From the NCBI GenBank assembly GCA_050693035.1, contig JBOGWB010000030.1, positions 1 to 35,459 on the forward strand: a DNA stretch of 35,459 bases. The letters are read 5' to 3'. Positions 24,188 to 32,038 of the stretch are shown here, in pieces. The notes under the pieces were generated by a model, which saw only the letters and a program-made list of their open reading frames with translations, ran no database searches and was not told where the DNA came from. Each line of letters opens with the position of its first letter. Positions within the stretch are counted from its first letter, which is position 1. The translations under genes were made by a program, and so were the position numbers. The stretch comes from DASYVD01 sp050693035. Lineage in GTDB: Bacteria; Actinomycetota; UBA4738; CALAEC01.

Positions 24188-25387
24188 ATGGTTCGCTTCG
24201 TGCTCTGCGCGACGTTGGCCGTCCTGCTCGCCGTCGGCGGGCAGGCGGTTCCTGCCTGGGCGACGCACGCCGAGGTGACGCTGGAAGCATCCGCGACGGT
24301 GGTCAAATTCGGCCAGAGCGTCGTGCTCTTGGGCACCTTGAAGCCCGCCCCCGAAGGAGGGCCCGCCGTTGAGGGCCAGCCCATCCGCATCGTCGACGGG
24401 GAGGGCACCGAGGTGACCACAGCCACCACCGATGGTGCGGGCGAATACTCCGCCTCCCTGGTTCCGCGGGCAAACGTCACCCTGTACGCGGAATGGACCG
24501 ATGACTCCCTGCCCGAGACGGTGCAGAGCGAACCGGTCACGGTTTCGGTTCGGCCGCTCCTCTCGATCTCGCTGCGGCGCGTTTTCCTGTTTGCCAGAGC
24601 CAAGGTGTCGGGGCGGCTGCGACCGGCGCAGCCCGGGGAGAGGGTCGTGGTGGAGCTGTTCCGAGGATGGACCCGCGTCGCCAGACGGGAAGTCAGGCTC
24701 GTCGACGGCGCGACGTATCGAACCACCTTCGCCATCCGGCGGCCCGGGCGGTACTGGGCCCGGGCCCGGTTCTCCGACGACGATCACCTCCCGAAGAAGG
24801 TGCGGACGGAGCGGCGGGTGACACCGCTCCCGTATCTCCAATCGGGCTCACGGCACGTCACCGTCCGCTACCTGGAAGGGCGCCTGCAGGAGCTCCACTA
24901 CAAGCTGCCCGGGCTCGACGAACGATTCGACATCCGGACCGCCGACGCCGTGCTGGCATTCAACAAGGTGCAGGGGCGAAGCCGGGTGCAGTACGTGAAC
25001 GAGTCGACCTGGCGGGCCCTGGTGAACCCGCGGCGTCCTCGGGCCGTGTCCCGAACGACCGGCTTCCACATCGAGGTGGACAAGACGAAGCAGGTTCTCT
25101 ACACGGTCAGGGACGGGCGGATCACCAACATCCTGCACGTCTCGACAGGACAGTACGAGGGATGGACCCGGGACGGCGTGTTCCGCGTCCACGGGAAGGT
25201 CTACGGCTACAGCGTGGGGCGACTCTACTACCCGAGCTACTTCGACGGACTCCGGGCCGTGCACGGGTGGCCGGAGGTGCCGCCCTACCCGGCCAGCCAC
25301 GGTTGCGTGCGCGTGCCGATGTGGTCGGCGGTGTGGATCTCCGGCCGGATGCCGGTGGGCACGGAGGTCCGGATCTACCGGACGTAG
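24188..25387 (+). CDS. secreted L,D-transpeptidase (YkuD) with Ig-like and peptidoglycan-binding domains
   Basis: The 399-residue exported protein starts with a signal peptide ('MVRFVLCATLAVLLAVGG', likely cleavage after 'AWA' at 25). Two beta-sandwich domains follow (about 28-120 and 121-215). Next comes a peptidoglycan-binding-like segment ('VRYLEGRLQELHYKLP', 'FDIRTADAVLAFNKVQG', about 225-285). The YkuD catalytic domain is at about 290-399, with H359 and the nucleophile C373 in 'HGWPEVPPYP' and 'SHGCVRVP'. Such enzymes make 3-3 cross-links in peptidoglycan or attach proteins to it. It is transcribed toward a convergent aminotransferase and ends at a 9-bp hairpin. The start is the ATG at 24188, the only one giving a clean signal peptide. 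Confidence 0.93.
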   Translation: MVRFVLCATLAVLLAVGGQAVPAWATHAEVTLEASATVVKFGQSVVLLGTLKPAPEGGPAVEGQPIRIVDGEGTEVTTATTDGAGEYSASLVPRANVTLYAEWTDDSLPETVQSEPVTVSVRPLLSISLRRVFLFARAKVSGRLRPAQPGERVVVELFRGWTRVARREVRLVDGATYRTTFAIRRPGRYWARARFSDDDHLPKKVRTERRVTPLPYLQSGSRHVTVRYLEGRLQELHYKLPGLDERFDIRTADAVLAFNKVQGRSRVQYVNESTWRALVNPRRPRAVSRTTGFHIEVDKTKQVLYTVRDGRITNILHVSTGQYEGWTRDGVFRVHGKVYGYSVGRLYYPSYFDGLRAVHGWPEVPPYPASHGCVRVPMWSAVWISGRMPVGTEVRIYRT

Positions 25388-25389
25388 AG

Positions 25390-25422
25390 GGGCTGAGGAA
25401 GAGAAACGGACGCCCTCAGCCC
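25390..25422. terminator. bidirectional hairpin between convergent genes
   Basis: GGGCTGAGG (25390-25398) and CCTCAGCCC (25414-25422) form a perfect 9-bp stem with a 15-nt loop. The stem starts 3 bp after the L,D-transpeptidase stop and covers the stop of the convergent aminotransferase gene. It can fold in RNA from either strand. No T-tract follows, as is common in high-G+C genomes. Confidence 0.6.
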
Positions 25423-26771
25423 GCGAGCTCGGCCGAGAACTCGCCGAACGCGTCCGCGTAGCGGGCCACGTCATCCTCGGAGTGCTGGACCGAGATGGTC
25501 CACTGCTCCTCGTCGCCGGGAGTCATGAACACTCCGCGGTTCACCATCCACGGCCACGAGGCATCGAACAGGTCGGTGTGGGTTTCGAGGAAGTCCCGGT
25601 AGTTCGTGAGCGGCTCGGCGCGGTAGGAGACGCATCCCTTGCACCCCAGGTCCACCGTGTGGGCGGGGATGCCGTGGTCGGCGATGGCCTTCTGGCAGGC
25701 CTCGGCGAGCTGGGTCCCCAGGCGGCTGAAGTGGTCGTACGCGCCTTTGGTCAGGACCTCTGTCAGGGCGGCGAGCCCGGCCGAGGCGGCCAGGGGGTTC
25801 CCGTTGAAGGTCCCCTGCTGGGCCGCGCCGCGCTCGATGATCTCCATGATCGAGCCCTTGCCGCCGAACGCTCCAAGCGGTGCGCCACCGCCGATGGCCT
25901 TGGCGAAGCAGGCCAGGTCGGGCTGGACTCCGAAGCGCTCGGTGGCGCCGCCCTCGGCGATCGTGGCCCCCGACTTCACCTCGTCGAAGATCAAGACCAC
26001 TCCGTGCTTGGTACACAGATCGCGGACGGCCTCGAGGTACCCCGGCTGGGGGAGCACGATACCGATGTTCATCATCACCGGTTCCATGATCAGGCAGGCG
26101 ATGTCCTCGCCCCGCCGGCCGAGGAGGCGCTCGAACGCGGGCGCGTCGTTGAACGGCACGACGAGCGTGCGCTCCGCGGTGCCTGCCGGGATCCCGAGGG
26201 ACATCGGTGCCGATGCTGGCTGATCGCGGCCGCCCATCACGCCGACACCGGGGACCACCGAGAACATCACAGCGTCGTGATGGCCGTGATACGAGCCCTC
26301 GATCTTCACCACGACGTCTCGTCCCGTGGCGGCGCGGGCCGTGCGGATGGCGTCCATCGTGGCCTCTGTTCCGGAGTTGCAGAACCGCACCCGGTCGAGT
26401 CCGAACCGCCGGCACAGCTCCTCGGCCAGTGCCACCGTCACACGGGTCGTGGCGGCGAAATGGGTGCCGCTCCGGGCGGCCCGCTCGATGGCCTCGGCCA
26501 CCTTCGGATGAGCGTGACCCACCGCCATGGTTCCAAACCCGTTGTGGAAGTCGACGTACTCGTTGCCGTCCAGGTCCCACACGCGGCTGCCTCGACCGTG
26601 ATCGAGATAGATCGGGTAGGGGTCGTTGGCCTGGAACGAGGAGGCCACCCCGAGAGGCAGGGAGCCCACGGCCCGCTCGTACATGGCTCTCGAGGCCGGG
26701 GTGCGATCCTCGAACCGAGCCATCTCCCGCTGCTGGATCTGCTTGGCGCGGGCGATCAGGCGATCGTCCAT
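25416..26771 (-). CDS. class III aminotransferase, glutamate-1-semialdehyde aminomutase-like
   Basis: The 451-residue PLP enzyme resembles HemL: 'YPIYLDHGRGSRVWDLDGNE', 'HNGFGTMAVGHAHP', 'VRFCNSGTEATMDAIRTARA', 'KIEGSYHGHHDAV', 'LIFDEVKSG', and the PLP lysine in 'ACFAKAIGGGAPLGAFGG'. 'QQGTFNGNPLAASAG' also matches the family. It has an N-terminal extension of about 35 residues and an unusual C-terminal 'LGCKGCVSYRA'. It sits away from other haem genes, next to a RidA protein and near a polyamine transporter. A catabolic omega-aminotransferase or aminomutase on an amine or beta-amino acid is therefore as likely as haem synthesis. The ATG at 26771 is preceded by a GGGGGGAG-type ribosome site. 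Confidence 0.88.
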   Translation of the reverse strand: MDDRLIARAKQIQQREMARFEDRTPASRAMYERAVGSLPLGVASSFQANDPYPIYLDHGRGSRVWDLDGNEYVDFHNGFGTMAVGHAHPKVAEAIERAARSGTHFAATTRVTVALAEELCRRFGLDRVRFCNSGTEATMDAIRTARAATGRDVVVKIEGSYHGHHDAVMFSVVPGVGVMGGRDQPASAPMSLGIPAGTAERTLVVPFNDAPAFERLLGRRGEDIACLIMEPVMMNIGIVLPQPGYLEAVRDLCTKHGVVLIFDEVKSGATIAEGGATERFGVQPDLACFAKAIGGGAPLGAFGGKGSIMEIIERGAAQQGTFNGNPLAASAGLAALTEVLTKGAYDHFSRLGTQLAEACQKAIADHGIPAHTVDLGCKGCVSYRAEPLTNYRDFLETHTDLFDASWPWMVNRGVFMTPGDEEQWTISVQHSEDDVARYADAFGEFSAELAG

Positions 26772-26901
26772 CCTCGCTCCCCCCAGGATCGGTGACGGCG
26801 GGCTTCTCTGAGCCTCTCAAAGGGTAGCAAGGTCCGCGGATCGTCCCGAGGCCGAGGCGTACAAATGGGAGGCGGGGCATCGGGACGTTCGGGAGAGCGA
26901 G

Positions 26902-27387
26902 TCAGTCCCGAATCTCCACGGTGAGCCAGTTCTCGAAGCAGTGGTTGCGGGCGAGACTGGTGACTCCGATCGTGGCCCGGCCTCCCAGTCCGGCTTCGTC
27001 CCCGAGGACGTCCCGGAAGAGGTCGGTGGCCCCGCTCGAGACCAGATGGACGTCCGTGAAGTCCGGCACGCAGGCCACGAAATTGAGCGAGCGCACCAGG
27101 CTCACCACCCCGTCGAGCGTCCCGAGCGCGAACCTGATGCCCGCCAGACAATTCATCGCCGTCAGACGAGCAGCCTCATAGCCCTGCTCGACGGTCACGT
27201 CGGCACCCAGCTTCCCCGGATGGAGGATGGAGCCGTCCGGATACTCGGGGACGTGTCCGGACAGGAACAGCAGCGACCCCACCCGGTGGTGCGCCTTCAT
27301 CGTGCCGTAGCTCGGGCCGTAGTAGGGCGTCACCGAGTAGTCCGGGATGTCCAGCCCCAGTTCTCGAACCCTCCGCTCGAACGACAT
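26902..27387 (-). CDS. RidA family protein (YjgF/UK114)
   Basis: The 161-residue protein belongs to the RidA superfamily, whose best-known members hydrolyse reactive enamines or imines released by PLP enzymes. Visible elements are 'VGSLLFLSGHVPEYPDGS', 'VTVEQGYEAARLTAMNCLAG', 'VRSLNFVACVPDFTDVHLVS' and the late 'GLGGRATIGVTSLARNHCFE', which holds the conserved arginine. It belongs to a longer, non-archetypal RidA subgroup. A GGGAGG ribosome site precedes the ATG at 27387. It lies 130 bp upstream of the aminotransferase on the same strand, a functionally sensible pairing. Its own substrate is unknown. Confidence 0.9.
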   Translation of the reverse strand: MSFERRVRELGLDIPDYSVTPYYGPSYGTMKAHHRVGSLLFLSGHVPEYPDGSILHPGKLGADVTVEQGYEAARLTAMNCLAGIRFALGTLDGVVSLVRSLNFVACVPDFTDVHLVSSGATDLFRDVLGDEAGLGGRATIGVTSLARNHCFENWLTVEIRD

Positions 27388-27475
27388 TGCGCCTCCCTCG
27401 ACGAGTCTCCGGTGTTCGCGGTCCGGACTCGGTCACGTTGTTCCCGGGCCGGAGGCCATGCTAAGACGCGAACCG

Positions 27476-29119
27476 ATGGAAGGTTCCAGGGGAACCGCGA
27501 CGGGCGGACGGGTCCTCCTCGCTTCCGGAGAGCGGTTCGCCTTGGCCACACCGCACGTCCTGGCCACCGAAGCGGGAGCTCGCGCCTTCGAGCAGGGTGG
27601 CAACGCCCTCGATGCCGCGCTCGCGGCGGCCGCCATGCTTGCCGTCGTGTACCCCGATCAGTGCTCCGCGGGGGGTGACCTCTTCGCGGTGGTCTCGGCG
27701 CCGGACGGCAGGCAGACCGTGGTGAACGGAAGCGGTGCCGCACCGCTGGGGATGAACCCGAAGGACGTGGATCCCCGGGAAACGGCCATGCCCCTCCGGG
27801 GGCCGCTCACCATCACGGTGCCCGGGGTCGTGGCGGCGTGGGAGGCGCTGGCCGCGTTGGGGTCGCGCCGCGGACTCCCGGCGGCGCTCGCGGAGGCCGT
27901 TCCCGCGGCCGCCGAGGGCATCCCCGTGGCGCCCGGCCTGGCTCGAGCGATCCGGAAGCTGGTACCGACGCTCACCCGGGACCCCGGCATGGCGGAGGTC
28001 TTCCTTCCCGAGGGGGAGCCGCTCGCCGAAGGATCGACCCTGCGCCAGTCGGCGCTGGCCGGCACGTTGGAAGCGGTGGCCCGGGGTGGAGCGGAGGCCC
28101 TGTACCGAGGCGAGGTGGGGGACCGGCTGGCGCGAGGTCTGCAGGCGCTCGGCTCCCCCATCACGAACGGGGACCTGGCGGCCCACGAGACCCAGTTCGT
28201 GAGGCCGCTCACCGGGCGCTACCGGGGACACGAGATCGTGACGGCGCCTCCGAACTCCCAGGGGTTCGTGCTCCTCCAGATCCTGGCGGCGCTGGAACGC
28301 CTGGATGGAGAGATCGACCCCTTGGGATCGTCGGCCGGCGCGGTGGCGGAGGTGTTTCGACTCGCGTCGGAGGATCGAGACCGCTGGCTGTCCGACAGTC
28401 GTCGCCGGGCGGTTCCCCTCGACGAGCTCCTCGGAGAGGAGCACGTCGATGAGCTCGCCCGGCGGGCCCGAGAAGCCGTGGAGGGCCCCGTGGAGGGCCA
28501 GGGTCTCCCGAGGGCTGGGCGAGGGGAGGGGGCCGGGCGGCAACGGAGCCCCGAGCCGCCCCGTCATCGGGGTGACACGGTGGCGGTGGTGGCCGCCGAC
28601 GCGGAAGGGCATGCCGTCTCACTGATCCAGAGCGTGTTCGAGGCGTTCGGCTCCGGCATCCTCGAGCCGTCCACCGGCCTGATCCTCCACAATCGGGGGA
28701 CCTCCTTCTCGCTCGACCCTGCGCATCCGGCAGCGTTGGAGGGTGGGGTGCGGCCACCCCACACGCTCACCCCGGTGCTGGCGCTGGACCCGGGGGGACG
28801 AGTGGAGACGGTGGTGGGGACGATGGGTGGACCGGCCCAGCCCCAGATCCTGGCGCAGGTCCTGGTTCGTCTCCTGGACCAGGGCGCGGACCCTGACGTG
28901 GCGGTGTCGGCACCACGGTGGATCGTCCGACACTCGGAGCCCCGGATCGTGGCCGAGCCTGCGGCGGCCAAAGCCCTCTCGCGTTCAGGTCGCCTCCGCA
29001 TCGAGGTCACCGGGGCGGACGAGGAGGAGACGGGGCACGCGCAGGCCATCGTGATCGCGGAAGCCGGGCTCACGGCGGGGAGCGACCCGAGGGCCGACGG
29101 CGCCGCGGCGGCGGGCTGA
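27476..29119 (+). CDS. gamma-glutamyltransferase family protein
   Basis: The 547-residue protein is an Ntn-hydrolase that should self-cleave before the nucleophile T368 in 'RGDTVAVVAAD', giving chains of about 367 and 180 residues. Family features are 'HVLATEAGARAFEQGGNALD', 'DQCSAGGDLF', 'TVPGVVAAWEAL', 'APPNSQGFVLLQIL', and after cleavage 'HAVSLIQSVFEAFGSG' and 'VGTMGGPAQPQILAQ'. An Arg/Pro/Gly-rich linker precedes the cleavage site. I see no signal peptide, so it is probably cytoplasmic, unlike classical periplasmic GGT. The start is either the ATG at 27476 (a weak -10-like TAAGAC is 8 nt upstream) or the in-frame ATG at 27458. It is divergent from ridA and ends 2 bp from potC. The substrate is unknown. 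Confidence 0.9.
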   Translation: MEGSRGTATGGRVLLASGERFALATPHVLATEAGARAFEQGGNALDAALAAAAMLAVVYPDQCSAGGDLFAVVSAPDGRQTVVNGSGAAPLGMNPKDVDPRETAMPLRGPLTITVPGVVAAWEALAALGSRRGLPAALAEAVPAAAEGIPVAPGLARAIRKLVPTLTRDPGMAEVFLPEGEPLAEGSTLRQSALAGTLEAVARGGAEALYRGEVGDRLARGLQALGSPITNGDLAAHETQFVRPLTGRYRGHEIVTAPPNSQGFVLLQILAALERLDGEIDPLGSSAGAVAEVFRLASEDRDRWLSDSRRRAVPLDELLGEEHVDELARRAREAVEGPVEGQGLPRAGRGEGAGRQRSPEPPRHRGDTVAVVAADAEGHAVSLIQSVFEAFGSGILEPSTGLILHNRGTSFSLDPAHPAALEGGVRPPHTLTPVLALDPGGRVETVVGTMGGPAQPQILAQVLVRLLDQGADPDVAVSAPRWIVRHSEPRIVAEPAAAKALSRSGRLRIEVTGADEEETGHAQAIVIAEAGLTAGSDPRADGAAAAG

Positions 29120-29121
29120 GA

Positions 29122-29925
29122 TCAGGAGCTCTCCCTCGGTGGCGGGGCCGCTGCCTGGCGCCTCTGGATGACGACGGTGGCCAGGGCCAGGGCCACGCCG
29201 ACCACGAAGATCAGCGTCCCCATCACGTTCACCTGTGGAGGAACGCCGAAGCGCGAGGCCCCGAATACCCACAGCGGGAACGTCGACGTCTGGCCGGCGT
29301 TGAACGCGGTCACCACGTAATCGTCGATCGAGAGGGCCGCGGCGAGGGCCGCGGCGGCGAGAACCCCCGGCAGGATCAGGGGCAACGTGACTGTCCAGAA
29401 GGTGACCCACGGGGTGGCTCCGAGATCCTTGGCCGCTTCCTCCCACTCCCGATTGAACCCGTGCGTCCGCGCCTTCACCGTGATGACGACGAACGAGATC
29501 GTGAACATGATGTGGGCGATCAGGACGGTGCCCAGCCCGAGCGCCACGCCGATGGTGAGGAAGTTGGCCAGGAGAGCGGCCCCCATCACCACCTCGGGTG
29601 TGGCCATGGGAAGGAAGATGAACAGGTTGGTCCCGGAACGGCCGTGGAAGTGGTAGCGCGTCAGCGACAGGGCGATCATCGTCCCCAGGACCGTCGCGAC
29701 CACGGTGGTGACCGCCGCGACCAGGAGAGAGTTCTGCAGAGCGTGCGTCAGCTCCTGGAAGCGAAACACCTCCTGATAGTGACGGAACGTGAACCCCTGC
29801 CAGGTGAAGTTGAATCGCCCCTTCAGATCGTTGAACCCGAACAGGATCATCACCGCGATCGGCAGGAACAGGTACGCGATCACCAGCCCCGTGTAGAGCG
29901 GGAGGACCCAACCCCGGCGCTTCAT
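29122..29925 (-). CDS. potC: spermidine/putrescine-type ABC transporter permease (PotC-like)
   Basis: The 267-residue inner-membrane permease has six predicted helices. The cytoplasmic EAA loop that docks to the ATPase reads 'EWEEAAKDLGATPWVTFWTV'. 'SIDDYVVTAFNAGQTSTFPL' is characteristic of PotC and related permeases. The ATG at 29925 overlaps the stop of the upstream potB gene (ATGA), so translation is probably coupled. It is the last gene of the minus-strand potA-potD-potB-potC operon and ends convergent with the gamma-glutamyltransferase gene. The exact amine or opine-like substrate cannot be read. Confidence 0.93.
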   Translation of the reverse strand: MKRRGWVLPLYTGLVIAYLFLPIAVMILFGFNDLKGRFNFTWQGFTFRHYQEVFRFQELTHALQNSLLVAAVTTVVATVLGTMIALSLTRYHFHGRSGTNLFIFLPMATPEVVMGAALLANFLTIGVALGLGTVLIAHIMFTISFVVITVKARTHGFNREWEEAAKDLGATPWVTFWTVTLPLILPGVLAAAALAAALSIDDYVVTAFNAGQTSTFPLWVFGASRFGVPPQVNVMGTLIFVVGVALALATVVIQRRQAAAPPPRESS

Positions 29926-30785
29926 CCGGTGAGCTCCTCGGTGCCCAGGAGGCGGGCGTAAAGAGCCACGCCGACGAGGATGCCCGCCATCAGGATGAAG
30001 GAGATCGCCGCACCCTCCGGGTAGTCGTTGCTGATCAGCATGCGCCGCTGGATGATGTTCCCGATCATCGTGGTGTTCGAGCTTCCCAGGAGCTGGGCGT
30101 TGATGAAGTCCCCCACCGACGGGATGAACGTGAGCAGGGAGCCGGCGAAAACTCCGGGGAGCGAGAGCGGCAGGGTCACTCGGAAGAACGCCACCGCCCG
30201 GCTCGAGTACAGGTCCTGTGCCGCCTCCAGCAGGCTCCTGTCGAGCTTCTCGAGCGATGCGTACAGCGGCAGGGCCATGAACGGCAGGAAGTTGTAGATG
30301 AGCCCGGCCACCACGGCGATCGGGGTGGCCAGGACCCGGAAGTCCTCGGGCAGGAGGCCGATCTGTTTCAGCGTGCCCAGGAGGAAGCCCTGGTCCGCCA
30401 GGATGAACTTCCACGAGAGGGTGCGGATCAGGAAGGCCACGAAGAACGGCAGGATGACCATGAACAGCAGGGCGTTCTTCCACCGGCCGCCCCGCAGGGC
30501 GATGAAGTAGGCCAGCGGGAAGCTGATCGCCAGACATACCACCGTGACCAGGAGCCCGTACTCGACCGACCGCACCAGCTGCGTCGAGTACTTCGAGAAG
30601 ACCTCGCCGTAGGTGGCCCAGTGCCAGGTCAGGCTGTAGCCGCGCTCCAGCGAGCCCTCCTGCAGTGAGATGAAGAACATCTGGATCGTCGGCCACGCGT
30701 AGAACGCGAGAAGCCAGGCCATCCCGGGCAGCAGCAGGACGTATGGGATCAGCCGAGGGCGCCGTCGGGCGCCCCGGCGCCCATC
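29922..30785 (-). CDS. potB: spermidine/putrescine-type ABC transporter permease (PotB-like), start uncertain
   Basis: The inner-membrane permease has six helices starting at 'LIPYVLLLPGMAWLLAFYAW', and the EAA loop 'LLEAAQDLYSSRAVAFFRV'. The C-terminal helix 'GAAISFILMAGILVGVALYA' ends the domain. The start is a problem. The frame has no ATG, GTG or TTG between the potD stop and the first helix. An ATG at 30784-30782 lies in the expected place but one base out of frame; one extra G after it would give 'MGRRGARRRPRLIPYVLL', a typical permease start. The only in-frame ATG upstream (30920) lies about 100 bp inside potD. The listed boundary is the in-frame codon at that ATG. This may be an assembly indel, a real frameshift, or a rare start. 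Confidence 0.8.
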   Translation of the reverse strand, partial: DGRRGARRRPRLIPYVLLLPGMAWLLAFYAWPTIQMFFISLQEGSLERGYSLTWHWATYGEVFSKYSTQLVRSVEYGLLVTVVCLAISFPLAYFIALRGGRWKNALLFMVILPFFVAFLIRTLSWKFILADQGFLLGTLKQIGLLPEDFRVLATPIAVVAGLIYNFLPFMALPLYASLEKLDRSLLEAAQDLYSSRAVAFFRVTLPLSLPGVFAGSLLTFIPSVGDFINAQLLGSSNTTMIGNIIQRRMLISNDYPEGAAISFILMAGILVGVALYARLLGTEELTG

Positions 30786-30814
30786 CCCGGCCGGCGGGGA
30801 CTCAGCGTCCGGGT

Positions 30815-32038
30815 CTAGCCTTGGATGATCGGGTCGAACAGATCGTGCCAGGCCTGCTCTTCCTCCTCGGACAGGTTCTTGTAGCCGTAGGTGTTGGCCA
30901 GGACCTCTTCGGACGGCCACACGAGATCGCTCTCGGAGACGGCGCGAAGCGACCTGTCGTCCTCGGCGTGCTCACGGATCAGTTCGCGAACGCCGTCGAC
31001 GGGGGACTCGTACCAGACCCATTCGGTGATCCCGGTGGCGACGTCCACGTCGTAGACGAAGTTGATCCATTCGTGAGCGTCGGTGGGGTGTTCTGCCAGG
31101 ATCGGGATGGCCATGTTGTCGCTCCAGCGGTTGCCCCCCTCCTCGGGGACGACGAACTCCAGCTCGGGGACGTCGAGGGCCAAGAAGTTGACGTCCCCCG
31201 ACCAGGCCATGCAGACGGCCAGGTTTCCCCCCGCCAGTTGGTCCGTGTAGTCGTTGCCGTAGTAGCCGCGGACGATGCCGTCGTCCCGCTGCTTCTCCAG
31301 CCGCTCGATGGCCCGCCCCACGTCGTCCATGGTGGCCTGGTCGGGAACGACGCCGTCGAGGAGCAGGGCGAAGTTGAGAGTGTCCCGCATCTCGGCGAAC
31401 ATCCCGACCCTGCCGGCGAACTCCGGGTCGAACAGGTCGTTGATGCTGCGGATCTCCCGGCCCGTCAGCTTCTTGTTGTAACCGATCCCCGTGACTCCGG
31501 CGGCCCACGGGAAGCTGTACTGCCTGCCGGGGTCGAAGTACGGATCCTGGAACTTGTCGTCGAGGTTGCCGACGGCGTCCGGCAGCATCTCGAGGTGGAG
31601 GGGTTGCAGCCAGCCGAGCCGGATGAGCTTGGCGATCATCCAGTCCGTCATGGTGATGATGTCCCACCCTGTGGGCTGCCCCGAGGACAGCTGCTGCCGG
31701 ATGTCCGTCCCGAAGAACTCGTCGTTGTCGTTGATGTCCTCCCGGTAGGTGACCTCGATGTCCGTCCTCTTCTCGAAGGCGTCGAGGGTGGCGCTCTCTC
31801 CATCCTCGAGGTCGATGTACAGGGGCCAGTTGGCCACGTTTACCACGCCTGCCTTCTCCGGCAGTGGGGATGGGCTGGCGGCGGTGGGGGAGGGTCGGTC
31901 CTGCGTGCCACGGACGCCGCAGGCGGCCAGCAGGGCCATCACGCCCGCGTAGGTGCTTCCTCGCCCCATCTGCACCAGTGCCTCTCGCCTCGACAGGCGC
32001 CTCCTGGTCCCTCGGGCCCCAGTCATCCGCTTATCCAA
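30815..32038 (-). CDS. potD: polyamine-type ABC transporter substrate-binding lipoprotein (PotD/F-like)
   Basis: The 407-residue periplasmic-type binding protein has an N-terminal 'RRRLSRREALVQMGRG', which resembles a twin-arginine signal, and a lipobox 'LLAACG' with lipid-carrying C40. The mature part reads like PotD/PotF: 'VVNVANWPLYIDLEDGES', 'VTYREDINDNDEFFG', 'GWDIITMTDWMIAKLIRLGW', 'SFPWAAGVTGIGYN' and 'LAVCMAWSGDVNFLA'. The start is the TTG at 32038, because GGGAGGAGG lies 5 nt before it. An in-frame ATG at 32026 would be 17 nt away. The TTG lies inside the end of potA (8-bp overlap). The ligand is likely a polyamine or similar cationic compound; the acidic pocket is inferred. Confidence 0.92.
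   Translation of the reverse strand: MDKRMTGARGTRRRLSRREALVQMGRGSTYAGVMALLAACGVRGTQDRPSPTAASPSPLPEKAGVVNVANWPLYIDLEDGESATLDAFEKRTDIEVTYREDINDNDEFFGTDIRQQLSSGQPTGWDIITMTDWMIAKLIRLGWLQPLHLEMLPDAVGNLDDKFQDPYFDPGRQYSFPWAAGVTGIGYNKKLTGREIRSINDLFDPEFAGRVGMFAEMRDTLNFALLLDGVVPDQATMDDVGRAIERLEKQRDDGIVRGYYGNDYTDQLAGGNLAVCMAWSGDVNFLALDVPELEFVVPEEGGNRWSDNMAIPILAEHPTDAHEWINFVYDVDVATGITEWVWYESPVDGVRELIREHAEDDRSLRAVSESDLVWPSEEVLANTYGYKNLSEEEEQAWHDLFDPIIQG

Noticed and set aside
25482..26795. A 437-codon plus-strand frame antisense to the aminotransferase gene
   Set aside because: The minus-strand frame has full PLP-enzyme motifs; the plus frame shows only bias-driven Gly/His/Val-rich sequence.
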